Positions 13,223 through 21,826 of a stretch of DNA of 64,000 nucleotides are shown here, in pieces. The notes below the pieces were generated by a model. It saw only the letters and a list, made by a program, of their open reading frames with translations. It was not told the origin of the DNA and searched no databases. This DNA comes from Luteolibacter sp. SL250. Its GTDB lineage: Bacteria; Verrucomicrobiota; Verrucomicrobiia; Verrucomicrobiales; Akkermansiaceae. The DNA lies in the NCBI RefSeq assembly GCF_026625605.1, contig NZ_CP113054.1, forward strand, positions 4,712,001 to 4,776,000, written 5' to 3'. Numbering within the stretch: the first letter of the stretch is position 1; each line of letters starts with the position of its first letter. The translations under genes were made by a program, and so were the position numbers.

Positions 13223-13801
13223 TCACATACCGCGATCCATCACCTTGTAGCAGATTCCGGAATGGGAATCCCCGATGAGGAGGTTCTTGGATCCGGGCAG
13301 GCTCCGGTGCCAATATCTCGACTGGATTCGTCTGGATCGATCTGAAATTCTCAAATGATCGGGGCAGAGTCGGTTGATGATATATTGCCACCGATGATCA
13401 CCCGGGAATCCCGGGATAAGATCCTTACCCGAGCTTTCCAGGCAAGATACGAGACTCACCCGATCTTCGGCACCCACGATATACACCGTGACCTTGATTC
13501 CCGCTGCATCGACCGCACCTTCGACGGCGGATTCCACCACCCGATCCAAGCCTCTCCCGCAGCCCAGCGCCCTCCATTCATCAGAATCCTGATCTGATGG
13601 AGGGCGTTCATCAAAAAACTCCGAGTCACTGAAGGTCTCATCGTATGACCACAGTGAGTGGGCCACCCAAGTCACGGCGCATAGGACCACCGTGCAGATC
13701 ATCACTTTCGTCATGCGAGCCATCCGGATCCGCAACTTACCAACAACCCGGCTCCACGCATCAAGGGTTTCATCCTTTGCCGAAGGCCACAACTTCCTCA
13801 T
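13223..13801 (-). CDS. Hypothetical membrane-anchored protein
   Basis: A 192-residue protein I do not recognise. One transmembrane segment (about residues 32-48, VMICTVVLCAVTWVAH) is followed by an acidic linker (SDSEFFDERPPSDQDSDEW) and a domain with five cysteines (for example ALGCGRG, SCLES, NRLCPDH, SGICYK), so it probably has a small extracytoplasmic or cytoplasmic domain anchored at the N-terminus. Starts at 13801 or 13723 are both possible; neither has a convincing ribosome binding site. It precedes the SLOG-SLATT gene on the same strand by 59 bases and could be cotranscribed with it. Confidence 0.5.
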   Translation of the reverse strand: MRKLWPSAKDETLDAWSRVVGKLRIRMARMTKVMICTVVLCAVTWVAHSLWSYDETFSDSEFFDERPPSDQDSDEWRALGCGRGLDRVVESAVEGAVDAAGIKVTVYIVGAEDRVSLVSCLESSGKDLIPGFPGDHRWQYIINRLCPDHLRISDRSRRIQSRYWHRSLPGSKNLLIGDSHSGICYKVMDRGM

Positions 13802-13843
13802 TGGCGAGAATCAAACAGTCGTTCATCCTTCATCTCACAACCC

Positions 13844-14587
13844 ATGAAAATCCTCGCCGCCCTTCCATTGCTGGCCACCTCCGTAATCGCAGCCGATCTT
13901 CCTCGGATCCCTTCGAAACCCATTGCGGAGAAAAAGGATCTCCTGATCTCCGAAGACTTCTCGAAGGCCGAACTCGCGAAGCCCTGGCACAAGGTCGTCG
14001 CAACCTTCACGGTTGAAGATGGGGCGCTCAAAGGAACCCAGACCCGCGACAAGCTCATCCCCGCCGCGGATGGCAAGCCGGAGGTGAAACCGCACGCCGC
14101 CGTCCACGGGCTGGAGATCCCCACGAAAGACAGTATCATCGAGGCGAGGATCAAGCTGGATGGAGCCAGCATGGTGGATGTGGAGTTCGATGACCGGGCC
14201 TACAAGGGTTCCCACTACGGCCACCTGGCACGCGCCCAGGTCCGGCTGGATGGCATCACCATCATGGACGAGCGGGACGGCAACCAGAACGAGGAGTTGA
14301 AACTGATGCGCAACGACCCGTCGAAGAAGGACGAGGTCAACAAGATCATCGCCGCCCATCAGGTGAAATTCCCGGCCAAGCTGGAAGCGGGAAAATGGTA
14401 CAATCTCACCGTGGAAACGGTGGGCAGCGCGATGCGGGTATCCATCGATGGCAAGGGTGTGGCGTACTTCGAATCCCCCGGCATCGGGCATGAAACCAAG
14501 TCGAAGATCGAGTTCGGTGTGGCTGGCAAGGACGGCTACTTCGACGACGTGAAAGTGTGGAACGCCGAACCAATGAGGAAGAAGTGA
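13844..14587 (+). CDS. Secreted concanavalin-like (DUF1080-like) protein
   Basis: A 247-residue exported protein with a cleavable signal peptide (about 1-16, ending SVIA before ADL). The mature part has the jelly-roll pattern of 3-keto-disaccharide hydrolase/LamG-like proteins: LISEDFSK near the start, AKPWHKVVATFTVEDGALKG, then GKWYNLTVETVGSAMRVSIDG and a final FDDVKVWN strand. Planctomycetes and Verrucomicrobia carry many such proteins in carbohydrate regions. The activity cannot be assigned. Its stop overlaps the GTG start of the next gene (GTGA), so the two are translationally coupled. Confidence 0.7.
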   Translation: MKILAALPLLATSVIAADLPRIPSKPIAEKKDLLISEDFSKAELAKPWHKVVATFTVEDGALKGTQTRDKLIPAADGKPEVKPHAAVHGLEIPTKDSIIEARIKLDGASMVDVEFDDRAYKGSHYGHLARAQVRLDGITIMDERDGNQNEELKLMRNDPSKKDEVNKIIAAHQVKFPAKLEAGKWYNLTVETVGSAMRVSIDGKGVAYFESPGIGHETKSKIEFGVAGKDGYFDDVKVWNAEPMRKK

Positions 14588-15495
14588 TCAGGCCTCTCCT
14601 CCTCTGCATTTCCACTGGCTTGCTGGCGGCTCTGCCACTGCGGGCTGCCCCGGATTCCTTCGCCTATGTCCTGCAGGCGGATTCCTTCGCCACGGACAAG
14701 GCAGCCGCCATCCGCCAACTGGAGACGTCCGGGCGGGACTGGATCGTCCTCGACAGCCGCTTCGACAATGAAACCGCCTGGGAACCCGCAGACCTCGGGG
14801 AGATCCGCGCGGGGAAAAAAGGAAGGAAAGTGATCGCCTACATTTCCATCGGGGAGGCGGAGGACTACCGATCCTATTGGGATGAAAAATGGAACCACGG
14901 AGCGAAGCCAGCATGGTTGCTGGGGGAAAATCCCCATTGGAAAGGCAACTTCCGCGTCGCATACTGGCATCCGGAGTGGCAGGCGATCATGCTCAAAGTT
15001 GTGGACGGGGCGATGGCCGCCGGCTTCGACGGCGTCTATCTCGACATCGTGGACGGCTTCGAGGCATTCGAAAAAGACGGCACTCGCTTCATCGATGACA
15101 GGCCGAACCCCGCCACCCGCCAGTCCTACCGCAGGGACATGGTGGACTGGGTGAAGCGGGTGGCGGCGCAGGCTAGGGCAAAGAATCCGGCCGCACTCGT
15201 CGTCCCGCAGAACGGTTCCCAGTTGCTCGCCCACCCTGACTTCGTCGCGACGATCAGTGGAGTCGGCATCGAGGATCTGTTCACGGAGGACGACCGCAAG
15301 CAACCGGCGAGCCACAGCGACTATGTGCTGGGCTTCCTCAAAGTGCTCCAGGAAACCGGCAAACCGGTCCTGGTGATCGAGTATCCTGAGAGGGAAAAAT
15401 CGATGACCTTCGCCCGAGAGTCGAACCAGCGGGCGAGGTTCACCTGGCTCATCACCGACCGTGACCTGAAAACGCTGGGGACCTCCGGTCGCTGA
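14584..15495 (+). CDS. Secreted GH114-like (endo-alpha-1,4-galactosaminidase-like) protein
   Basis: A 303-residue exported TIM-barrel protein. The GTG at 14584 was chosen because it overlaps the upstream stop as GTGA, has AGGAAG just before it, and gives a clean signal peptide (IRPLLLCISTGLLAALPLRA). The barrel follows the GH114/TM1410 pattern: DWIVLDSRFDNE, KVIAYISIGEAEDYRSYW, GFDGVYLDIVDGF with its paired aspartates, and VVPQNGSQLL. GH114 enzymes act on galactosamine-containing exopolysaccharides; many relatives are uncharacterised, so the substrate is uncertain. It is coupled to the preceding jelly-roll protein, suggesting that both act on the same glycan. Confidence 0.75.
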   Translation: MIRPLLLCISTGLLAALPLRAAPDSFAYVLQADSFATDKAAAIRQLETSGRDWIVLDSRFDNETAWEPADLGEIRAGKKGRKVIAYISIGEAEDYRSYWDEKWNHGAKPAWLLGENPHWKGNFRVAYWHPEWQAIMLKVVDGAMAAGFDGVYLDIVDGFEAFEKDGTRFIDDRPNPATRQSYRRDMVDWVKRVAAQARAKNPAALVVPQNGSQLLAHPDFVATISGVGIEDLFTEDDRKQPASHSDYVLGFLKVLQETGKPVLVIEYPEREKSMTFARESNQRARFTWLITDRDLKTLGTSGR

Positions 15496-15503
15496 GGGAC
15501 CGC

Positions 15504-15947
15504 TCAGGCCTCCGGGCACGGGGTCCAGACACCGACCATCCAGCTCACGCCGAATTTGTCCTCCACCATGCCGAAGCGGGGTGACCAGAAGGTTTCCCCC
15601 AGCGGCATGTTGATCTTTCCGCCCTCTGACAGTGCGGCGAAGGCACGGTCCACCGCCGCTTCATCCGGCAGGGTGAGGGAAAGGGAAATGCCGCTGATTT
15701 TTTCCACATCGCCGCAGCCGTCGGACGCCATCAGGAGGGAATCCCCGATGCGGAAAGCCGCATGCATGATCTTTTTCCCATAGCCGTCCGGCAGCATTCC
15801 TTCCGGCGGAGGCTCCGGGCTTTCCTCGAAGCGCAGCATCGCCTGCACCTGCGCGCCAAGCTGTTCACGGTAAAATTCCACCGCTTCTTCACACCTGCCG
15901 CCGAACATCAAATAGGGTTGGATGATATGTTTGGATTCCGTAGTCAT
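15504..15947 (-). CDS. PhnB-like VOC-superfamily (glyoxalase-fold) protein
   Basis: A 147-residue cytoplasmic protein of the PhnB/3-demethylubiquinone-methyltransferase-like VOC group. Family marks are QPYLMFGGRCEEAVEFYRE at the N-terminus, the GKKIMHAAFRIGDSLLMASD strand pair, and the C-terminal ETFWSPRFGMVEDKFGVSWM. The usual length is 135-150 residues. The function of this group is generally unknown; the name reflects fold, not phosphonate metabolism. Its stop faces the stop of the preceding hydrolase gene eight bases away, so it is a separate unit. Confidence 0.88.
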   Translation of the reverse strand: MTTESKHIIQPYLMFGGRCEEAVEFYREQLGAQVQAMLRFEESPEPPPEGMLPDGYGKKIMHAAFRIGDSLLMASDGCGDVEKISGISLSLTLPDEAAVDRAFAALSEGGKINMPLGETFWSPRFGMVEDKFGVSWMVGVWTPCPEA

Positions 15948-16097
15948 GGTTTCTGGAGGTTCGTTTCAATATCGCGACGAATGGGAATCCCGCCACAGGA
16001 CATCTGTGACGGATTTTTTCCGCCCACTGCCGATGGAATTTTCTCTCGCCGCCGCCCCGTCCATCCCTGAAAAGGATGAACCGTTGGAAGTCCTCCA

Positions 16098-19000
16098 ATG
16101 AAACCCATCCCCATCCTCCTTCTCGCGGCCGCCTTGCCGTGTTCCGCCCAGACAAACCACGCCCTCGGAAAGCCGGTGACCGCGGACTCCGTACGGGCGG
16201 GCTACCCTGCGGCCAATGCGGTGGACGGCGTCCTTGGCGATCCGTCCCGCTGGCTCGCGGATGCGGCGGCCGGAGGGCACTGGCTGGAAATCGATCTGGG
16301 GACCTCCACCACCTTAAGGCAGGCCCACATCTATTCAGGCTACCAGAACGAGGCGGGCAGCCCGATCAACTCATTTTCGCTGCAACGATGGAACGGCACG
16401 GCTTGGCAGCCCATTCCTGGTGCCGCCATCGAACCGAACCGCTCGATGGGGATCGTCTTCCAATTTGATGCTCCCGTCCTCACCACAAAGGTCCGCCTGG
16501 TGGTCGCGGATACCACCATCATCCGCGTGCGCGAAGTCGCGCTGTGGGAGAATCCCACGCCACTTTTCACCGGTATGACCGGGGATAACCTGCCCGTCTG
16601 GCACCCGACCTATGCCAATCTCGCGCTGGGAAAACCGGCGACCGCCCACGCTTCCGTGAATTCCGGTTCCGCCAATTTCGCCGTCGATGGCGAAGCAAGC
16701 GACAACTCGAGGCTCGTCGCCCAGCCTCCTTCCTCTCCCGCCGGTCCGCTGCATGTCGAAGTGGATCTCACGTTCCCCCTCACCGTGGCGGAGGCGCATG
16801 TCCACAGCGGTGCGGCCTCCGGTTCAGCGGATGCCGCCTTCCACCTGGAGTCCGAGCACGATGGCGTCTGGACCACCATCCCCGGCAGCGTCGTCACGGG
16901 AAACACCAACCAGGCCGTGAGGGTCACCTTCAACGCTCCGGTGACCACACGGCGCATCCGCTACGTCCCGGATGGACTGGGTGCCAGCGGCTTCTCCCGG
17001 CTACGGGAGCTGACGCTGTGGGAATCCACCCAGGTTCCCCTGAATCTCGGCCTGTTCGTCGGTGGTCCCACCGTGCTGAACCCGACAACGCCGGTCGCAC
17101 TGAACCAGATCGGCTTCCAGAATGGCGCACCGAAGCGTTTCACCGCGATCAACTGCCCCGACGGGACGCCGTTCCATATCACCCTTTCCACTGCAGTGGA
17201 GCCTCTGTTTTCCGGCACCGTGCAGGGTAATCTGGGGGATCTCAGCGGATTCGAACCGTCCGCACCGGGTCCCTATGTGGTGCGGGTGGAACCGGCGGGA
17301 AATGCCCCCGGGACCAGTGATCCTTTCCTGATCCTGGACGACCTCATCGGCACGAAATACCTGCCTCCCGCCATCCACTTCATGAATGACGCACGGAGCG
17401 TCATCGGCACCCACCCGAGCGCGTTCGGAGGTGCGCCGTGGCGGGACGGAACCTATTATTCCTTTGAGATCCCTTCCCTCGTGCACCTGCTTCTCACCCG
17501 GCGGGACGTGGTGGTGGCACTTCCGCGTGAGATCGACTGGGAGGCGGAAAAGGCCACCATCCTGTCGCCTGCATTCGATGGCATCTACAAGGAACTGACG
17601 GCCAGCGCCGGATTTCTCCCGGCGATCCGCCGCTACTACCAGAACTACGACGCCCCCCGCAGCAATGCCCCGGACCTGGTGAAGATCCTCCACTTCGGCA
17701 TGGGCGTGACGCTCGAACGCCCGGCGACGAAGGATTGGTCCGGCGACGAGCGTCCGGAGCAGATCCATTCCCAAACCGTGGAATGGGCGGCATGGATCCT
17801 CTACGCCTGGCCGGTCCTGCGTGAGTGGCTCCCCCAATCCTTTTACGACAAGGTCCGCGACTTCGCCTTCGCCGAGTGGGGGAAATCGTCCGGCATGGGC
17901 ACCACCACCCGGGCGGATGACGACCCCTCGTCGCTGGAAATCGATCCCCTCTGGCACGCTTCCACGTATGGCACCGTGGACAAAAGCCCGTTCAAGGGCC
18001 GTCACGCTCCGGCCCACTCGATCTGGCCGAATCTCCTCATGTATCAGGTCGCCCTCAGGGAGGGACGCCCGGACGCCCCCATCTATCTGCAGGCCGCGAA
18101 AACCCAGACCCAATGGCTGATCGACAACCTCGACTGGAACGATCCGCGCACGACCAAGGGCCACCGCATGTCCGAAAACAAGACCATGCCGGGGCTCGTC
18201 TATTTTCTCCGGACTTATCCTACTGAAGCCCCCTCCGGCCTCGCCGCGAAGATCGAGCAATGGGCGGACATCATGATCGCCCGTTCCGCGAATGGATATG
18301 ACTTCCGCCGCTATGACACCACCGATTGGTCGATCCCGGCGGCAAGCCAGAAATGGAACGAGCCGGGAAACCTCGCCGGCTTCCCCGCCTGCGCGCTCGC
18401 CGCCGCGTCCACGCTCGGTCATGCCCCGGCGAAGCAACAACGCCTCCGTCAGATTTCCTGGGCGGCCATCGACTGCCTCTTCGGCAGGAATCCACTCCGG
18501 GCCGCATCCCCCGGCAGACCGGTCACCCTCGCGGATGGCAAACCGGGAGGCTTTCCGGACGTGGAGCGCGGCTGGCCGCAGCTCTACACCGGGCAGGCCG
18601 CCTATCTGGAAAGCGCACGCGGTGCCCTCTGTTCCGGCCCCGGCAGCGAACATTTCCCCAACAACCCCGACGCCGCTCTCCGCCACCCGGAGCCATGGAC
18701 CAACTTCAACGCCGCGTGGAACCTGTCCCTCGCCTACATGGCCGCGGACCTGGATGGCACGCAGGACACCCACCGTATCCCCCTTGCCTACACCGGCCCC
18801 GCCGACGGGGATCTGGACAACGACCGGATACCGGATCTGATCCACCACGCCTCCACCGGTCTTCACAGGACCTTCCAGGATCCGGTCCTCCTTACCGGCC
18901 CCACCCTGGAAGTACTCCACAACCTCCAGGCCTATGATGCGGAACTGACTGTGGAATGGACGACCTCCCTGCGCGCCGACGGCTGGCATCCCGCGACCTT

Positions 19001-19106
19001 CAGCGAGGCCGGGGACATCCCCCACAATGACGGCACGCTCACCCGCCGCTGGGATCTGCCCGCAGGAGAGCCGAAGCTTTTCTACCGCCTCAGGGCCACC
19101 CGCTGA
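16098..19106 (+). CDS. Secreted GH9-like enzyme with two F5/8 type C domains
   Basis: A 1,002-residue exported protein with signal peptide 1-18. Two discoidin/F5-8C carbohydrate-binding modules follow (about 20-155 and 173-308; both start NHALGKPVTA/NLALGKPATA and end in VREVALWE/LRELTLWE). Next is an Ig-like domain resembling the GH9 N-terminal CelD_N domain (about 325-420, ALNQIGFQNGAPKRF), then a largely helical region with GH9-like C-terminal motifs (DCLFGRNPL, PWTNFNAAWNLSLAYMA). The tail carries an Asp-rich DGDLDNDRIPD loop and a beta-rich cap. A beta-glucan or related glycan substrate is possible, but family membership is by motif only. The next gene, a Tat aldo/keto reductase, follows 70 bases later on the same strand. 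Confidence 0.65.
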   Translation: MKPIPILLLAAALPCSAQTNHALGKPVTADSVRAGYPAANAVDGVLGDPSRWLADAAAGGHWLEIDLGTSTTLRQAHIYSGYQNEAGSPINSFSLQRWNGTAWQPIPGAAIEPNRSMGIVFQFDAPVLTTKVRLVVADTTIIRVREVALWENPTPLFTGMTGDNLPVWHPTYANLALGKPATAHASVNSGSANFAVDGEASDNSRLVAQPPSSPAGPLHVEVDLTFPLTVAEAHVHSGAASGSADAAFHLESEHDGVWTTIPGSVVTGNTNQAVRVTFNAPVTTRRIRYVPDGLGASGFSRLRELTLWESTQVPLNLGLFVGGPTVLNPTTPVALNQIGFQNGAPKRFTAINCPDGTPFHITLSTAVEPLFSGTVQGNLGDLSGFEPSAPGPYVVRVEPAGNAPGTSDPFLILDDLIGTKYLPPAIHFMNDARSVIGTHPSAFGGAPWRDGTYYSFEIPSLVHLLLTRRDVVVALPREIDWEAEKATILSPAFDGIYKELTASAGFLPAIRRYYQNYDAPRSNAPDLVKILHFGMGVTLERPATKDWSGDERPEQIHSQTVEWAAWILYAWPVLREWLPQSFYDKVRDFAFAEWGKSSGMGTTTRADDDPSSLEIDPLWHASTYGTVDKSPFKGRHAPAHSIWPNLLMYQVALREGRPDAPIYLQAAKTQTQWLIDNLDWNDPRTTKGHRMSENKTMPGLVYFLRTYPTEAPSGLAAKIEQWADIMIARSANGYDFRRYDTTDWSIPAASQKWNEPGNLAGFPACALAAASTLGHAPAKQQRLRQISWAAIDCLFGRNPLRAASPGRPVTLADGKPGGFPDVERGWPQLYTGQAAYLESARGALCSGPGSEHFPNNPDAALRHPEPWTNFNAAWNLSLAYMAADLDGTQDTHRIPLAYTGPADGDLDNDRIPDLIHHASTGLHRTFQDPVLLTGPTLEVLHNLQAYDAELTVEWTTSLRADGWHPATFSEAGDIPHNDGTLTRRWDLPAGEPKLFYRLRATR

Positions 19107-19176
19107 GTCGGCCTTCACCCCATTTCGGGAAAAACCGGGAATGCGCGGGGTCCGAACGCGGTTAGGGTGGAATACC

Positions 19177-20253
19177 ATGACCACTCGCAGGAAATTCCTC
19201 ACCACAGCCATGCTCGCCTCCGCGGCGGCGACCGCAGGCTCCACCGCAGCGGAAAAGAAATCCCCGGACGGGAAGCACTACCGCACACCGGTGAAGATCG
19301 GTATGGGCGGCGTGGCGCTCGGCAACGGATTCGCCGTCACGCCGGATGCTCAGGCGGATGAAACGATGGCCGCCGCCTGGGAGGCGGGTGTACGCTTCTT
19401 CGACACCTCACCGTGGTATGGTCTGGGCCTCAGCGAGCGCCGATTCGGCCACTTCCTCGACGGACAGAAGAGAGACGAATTCGTGCTTTCCACGAAAATC
19501 GGCCGACTGATGACACCGGACGAGAAGTTCAAGCACGGGATGTGGAAAGGCCACTTGGGTTTCAACTACAAATACGACTACACCGCCGCCGGAACCCGCC
19601 GCTCGATTGAGGACAGCCTCCAGCGCATGGGTCTCTCCTCCATCGACATCGTCTTCATCCACGACCTTTCTCCGGACAATGGGGACATGAAGGAAAAGTG
19701 GACGGAATATTTCGACATCGCCGCCAAGGGGGCAATGCCGGAACTGACCAAGATGCGGGATGAGGGCATCATCAAGGCATGGGGCTTCGGCGTGAACCGC
19801 CCGCAACCGATCCTGAAGGCACTGGAAATTTCCGATCCGGACATCTTCTTGGCCGCCACCCAGTATTCGCTGATGAAGCACGAGGACGCGTTGGAAAACC
19901 TCTTTCCCGCCTGTGACAAGCACGGCGTCTCGCTGGTCATCGGCGCACCCCTCAACGCCGGATTCCTCGCCGGGCTGGACCGCTATGACTACGGCGGAAC
20001 CATTCCCGAGGGCTTCAAGGAAACGCGGGAGAAAATGATGAAGATCGCGAAGAATTACGACACCGACCTGCGCACCGCCGCCCTCCAGTTCACCGCAGCC
20101 CCTTCCGTGGTCTCCGCCACCATCCCCGGCGCACGCACGCCGAAGCAGGTGGAGGAAAACATGGCGTCGATGAAAGCGAAGATCCCGCCGGAGTTCTGGG
20201 AAGCGCTGAAAAAGGAAAAGCTGATCTCCGCCAACGCGCCCGTCCCGGCGTGA
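19177..20253 (+). CDS. Tat-exported aldo/keto reductase (aldose dehydrogenase-like)
   Basis: A 358-residue aldo/keto reductase with an N-terminal twin-arginine signal (TTRRKFLTTAMLASAAATAG). Catalytic tetrad candidates are Asp and Tyr in FFDTSPWYG, Lys in STKIGR and His in VFIHD. The overall pattern is closest to the D-threo-aldose 1-dehydrogenase/pyridoxal dehydrogenase subfamily. A longer reading frame begins at 19027 inside the previous gene, but the ATG at 19177 starts exactly at the Tat signal. Being NAD(P)-dependent and exported, it would have to fold with cofactor before export, as Tat allows. It lies between the GH9-like and sulfatase genes, consistent with sugar oxidation, though the substrate is unknown. 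Confidence 0.88.
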   Translation: MTTRRKFLTTAMLASAAATAGSTAAEKKSPDGKHYRTPVKIGMGGVALGNGFAVTPDAQADETMAAAWEAGVRFFDTSPWYGLGLSERRFGHFLDGQKRDEFVLSTKIGRLMTPDEKFKHGMWKGHLGFNYKYDYTAAGTRRSIEDSLQRMGLSSIDIVFIHDLSPDNGDMKEKWTEYFDIAAKGAMPELTKMRDEGIIKAWGFGVNRPQPILKALEISDPDIFLAATQYSLMKHEDALENLFPACDKHGVSLVIGAPLNAGFLAGLDRYDYGGTIPEGFKETREKMMKIAKNYDTDLRTAALQFTAAPSVVSATIPGARTPKQVEENMASMKAKIPPEFWEALKKEKLISANAPVPA

Positions 20254-21672
20254 TCACTCCATCCTGCCCGGCGGACGGACACCTTCCCCGCGCGTGCCGG
20301 TGAGGGAGTCGCCCAGGTCCTTCCGTGCCTTTTCCGCGAGGGCGAGCAACCGCTCCACCAACTCCGGATTCCCGGCTGCCACATCCTTCTCCTCGCTGAT
20401 GTCCGTGGCCACGTTATAGAGCTCAGGGCTGGTGATGTTCCGCTGTTCATACGGCACCGGCTTGCCGTCCCTGCCGCCCGGCTTTCCGCCGAGCGTGCGG
20501 TACTGGTGGGGCAGGTAGAGCTTCCAGTCCCCGCTCATCACGGCGTGCAGTTCGTTCTGCTTGTAGTAGAAGAAATAGGCGTCATGGGGACTCTTCGCCC
20601 CGGCCTTGCCGGTGAGCAGAGGAAGAACATCCATCCCGTCAATCTTCCGTGGGGGAAGTTCCGCCCCGACCAATCCGGCGATGGTGGGCAGCAGGTCAAT
20701 GGTCATCATCGGCTCCCGACCCACCGTCCCCACCGGAATTTTCCCGGGATATCGGGCGATGAACGGCACCCGCACGCCCCCCTCCCACACCGTTCCTTTG
20801 CCTTCCCTCAGCGGCGTCGCCACTCCGGAATGATCGCCATAATTCAGCCACGGTCCGTTGTCCGAGGTGAAAATGACCAGCGTGTTCCCGTCCACTCCCG
20901 TTTCCTTCAACGCACCCATCACCTCCCCCACCGACCAGTCGATCTCTTCGATCACATCGGCATAGGCCCCTTCCGGTGACTTGCTCCGGCCACTGGTGAA
21001 CAGGGGCACGTGCGGCATGCTGTGGGCGACATAGAGGAAAAACGGCTTCGCTTTGTTCCCGCGGATGAACTCCACCGCGCGCTCCGTGTACCAGGTGGTC
21101 AGTTGTTTCTGTTCCTCCGCCGTCACTTCCGGGATCTTCATGCCCCGGTCTTCCAACAACGGCAGCGGAGGAAATGCCGCCCTCCGCTTGTTCGCCTCCG
21201 GATGGAGCGGCCACATGTCGTTCGAATAGGGCAGCCCCAGATAATGATCGAAGCCTTGGTCCAGCGGCAACATCGGGGCGGCATCCCCCAAATGCCACTT
21301 GCCCACCGCAGCGGTCGCATATCCCTTCTGCTTCACCACCTCGGCAATGGTGGTTTCCTCCGGGTTCAGCCCGGTCTTCGCTTTCGGCCCCAGGGCTCCC
21401 TGGATTCCCACCCGGCTGGGATAGCATCCCGTCATCAGCGCCGCCCGCGATGCGGAGCAGACCGGTTGTGCCACATAAAAGCGTTCCGAGCGCAGGCCTT
21501 CGGCGGCGAGGCGGTTGAGGTTCGGCGTGCGGTTTTTCGTGGATCCATAGCAACCCAGATCCCCGTAGCCCATGTCGTCCGCGAAGATGATGACGACATT
21601 CGGCGGTGCTGCCTGCAGGGTACCAACCCACGGGAACAGAAGCAGCGACAGCAGGAGTTTTCCGGGTTTCAT
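20254..21672 (-). CDS. Secreted type I sulfatase (arylsulfatase-like)
   Basis: A 472-residue sulfatase of the formylglycine-dependent S1 family, exported by signal peptide (MKPGKLLLSLLLFPWVGTLQA). Active-site features: metal ligands in IFADDMGYGD, the maturation motif CSASR with Cys72 as the formylglycine precursor, GKWHLG, and SDNGPWLNYG. It hydrolyses sulfate esters, probably of polysaccharides. The start at 21672 was preferred over 21711 because it opens the signal peptide. Its stop abuts the stop of the convergent aldo/keto reductase gene with no gap. No maturase gene is in the window. Confidence 0.93.
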   Translation of the reverse strand: MKPGKLLLSLLLFPWVGTLQAAPPNVVIIFADDMGYGDLGCYGSTKNRTPNLNRLAAEGLRSERFYVAQPVCSASRAALMTGCYPSRVGIQGALGPKAKTGLNPEETTIAEVVKQKGYATAAVGKWHLGDAAPMLPLDQGFDHYLGLPYSNDMWPLHPEANKRRAAFPPLPLLEDRGMKIPEVTAEEQKQLTTWYTERAVEFIRGNKAKPFFLYVAHSMPHVPLFTSGRSKSPEGAYADVIEEIDWSVGEVMGALKETGVDGNTLVIFTSDNGPWLNYGDHSGVATPLREGKGTVWEGGVRVPFIARYPGKIPVGTVGREPMMTIDLLPTIAGLVGAELPPRKIDGMDVLPLLTGKAGAKSPHDAYFFYYKQNELHAVMSGDWKLYLPHQYRTLGGKPGGRDGKPVPYEQRNITSPELYNVATDISEEKDVAAGNPELVERLLALAEKARKDLGDSLTGTRGEGVRPPGRME

Positions 21673-21826
21673 GGCTATCCGGATTGGACCGGATGCCCGG
21701 CCCCAAGGCAAGGAAGCCCTTCATATATCCTTCCTTTGCCTGTCTCCCGCTGATTGCATCCATGGCAATCGCAGCGGATTTCACGGCACTTTCCGCCGAT
21801 CCGCCCCCATCAAACCCACCTGTTCC

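Noticed and set aside
17001..19244. A 747-codon minus-strand frame
   Set aside because: It lies opposite the GH9-like gene; high GC creates long open shadow frames, and the sense-strand protein has clear domains.
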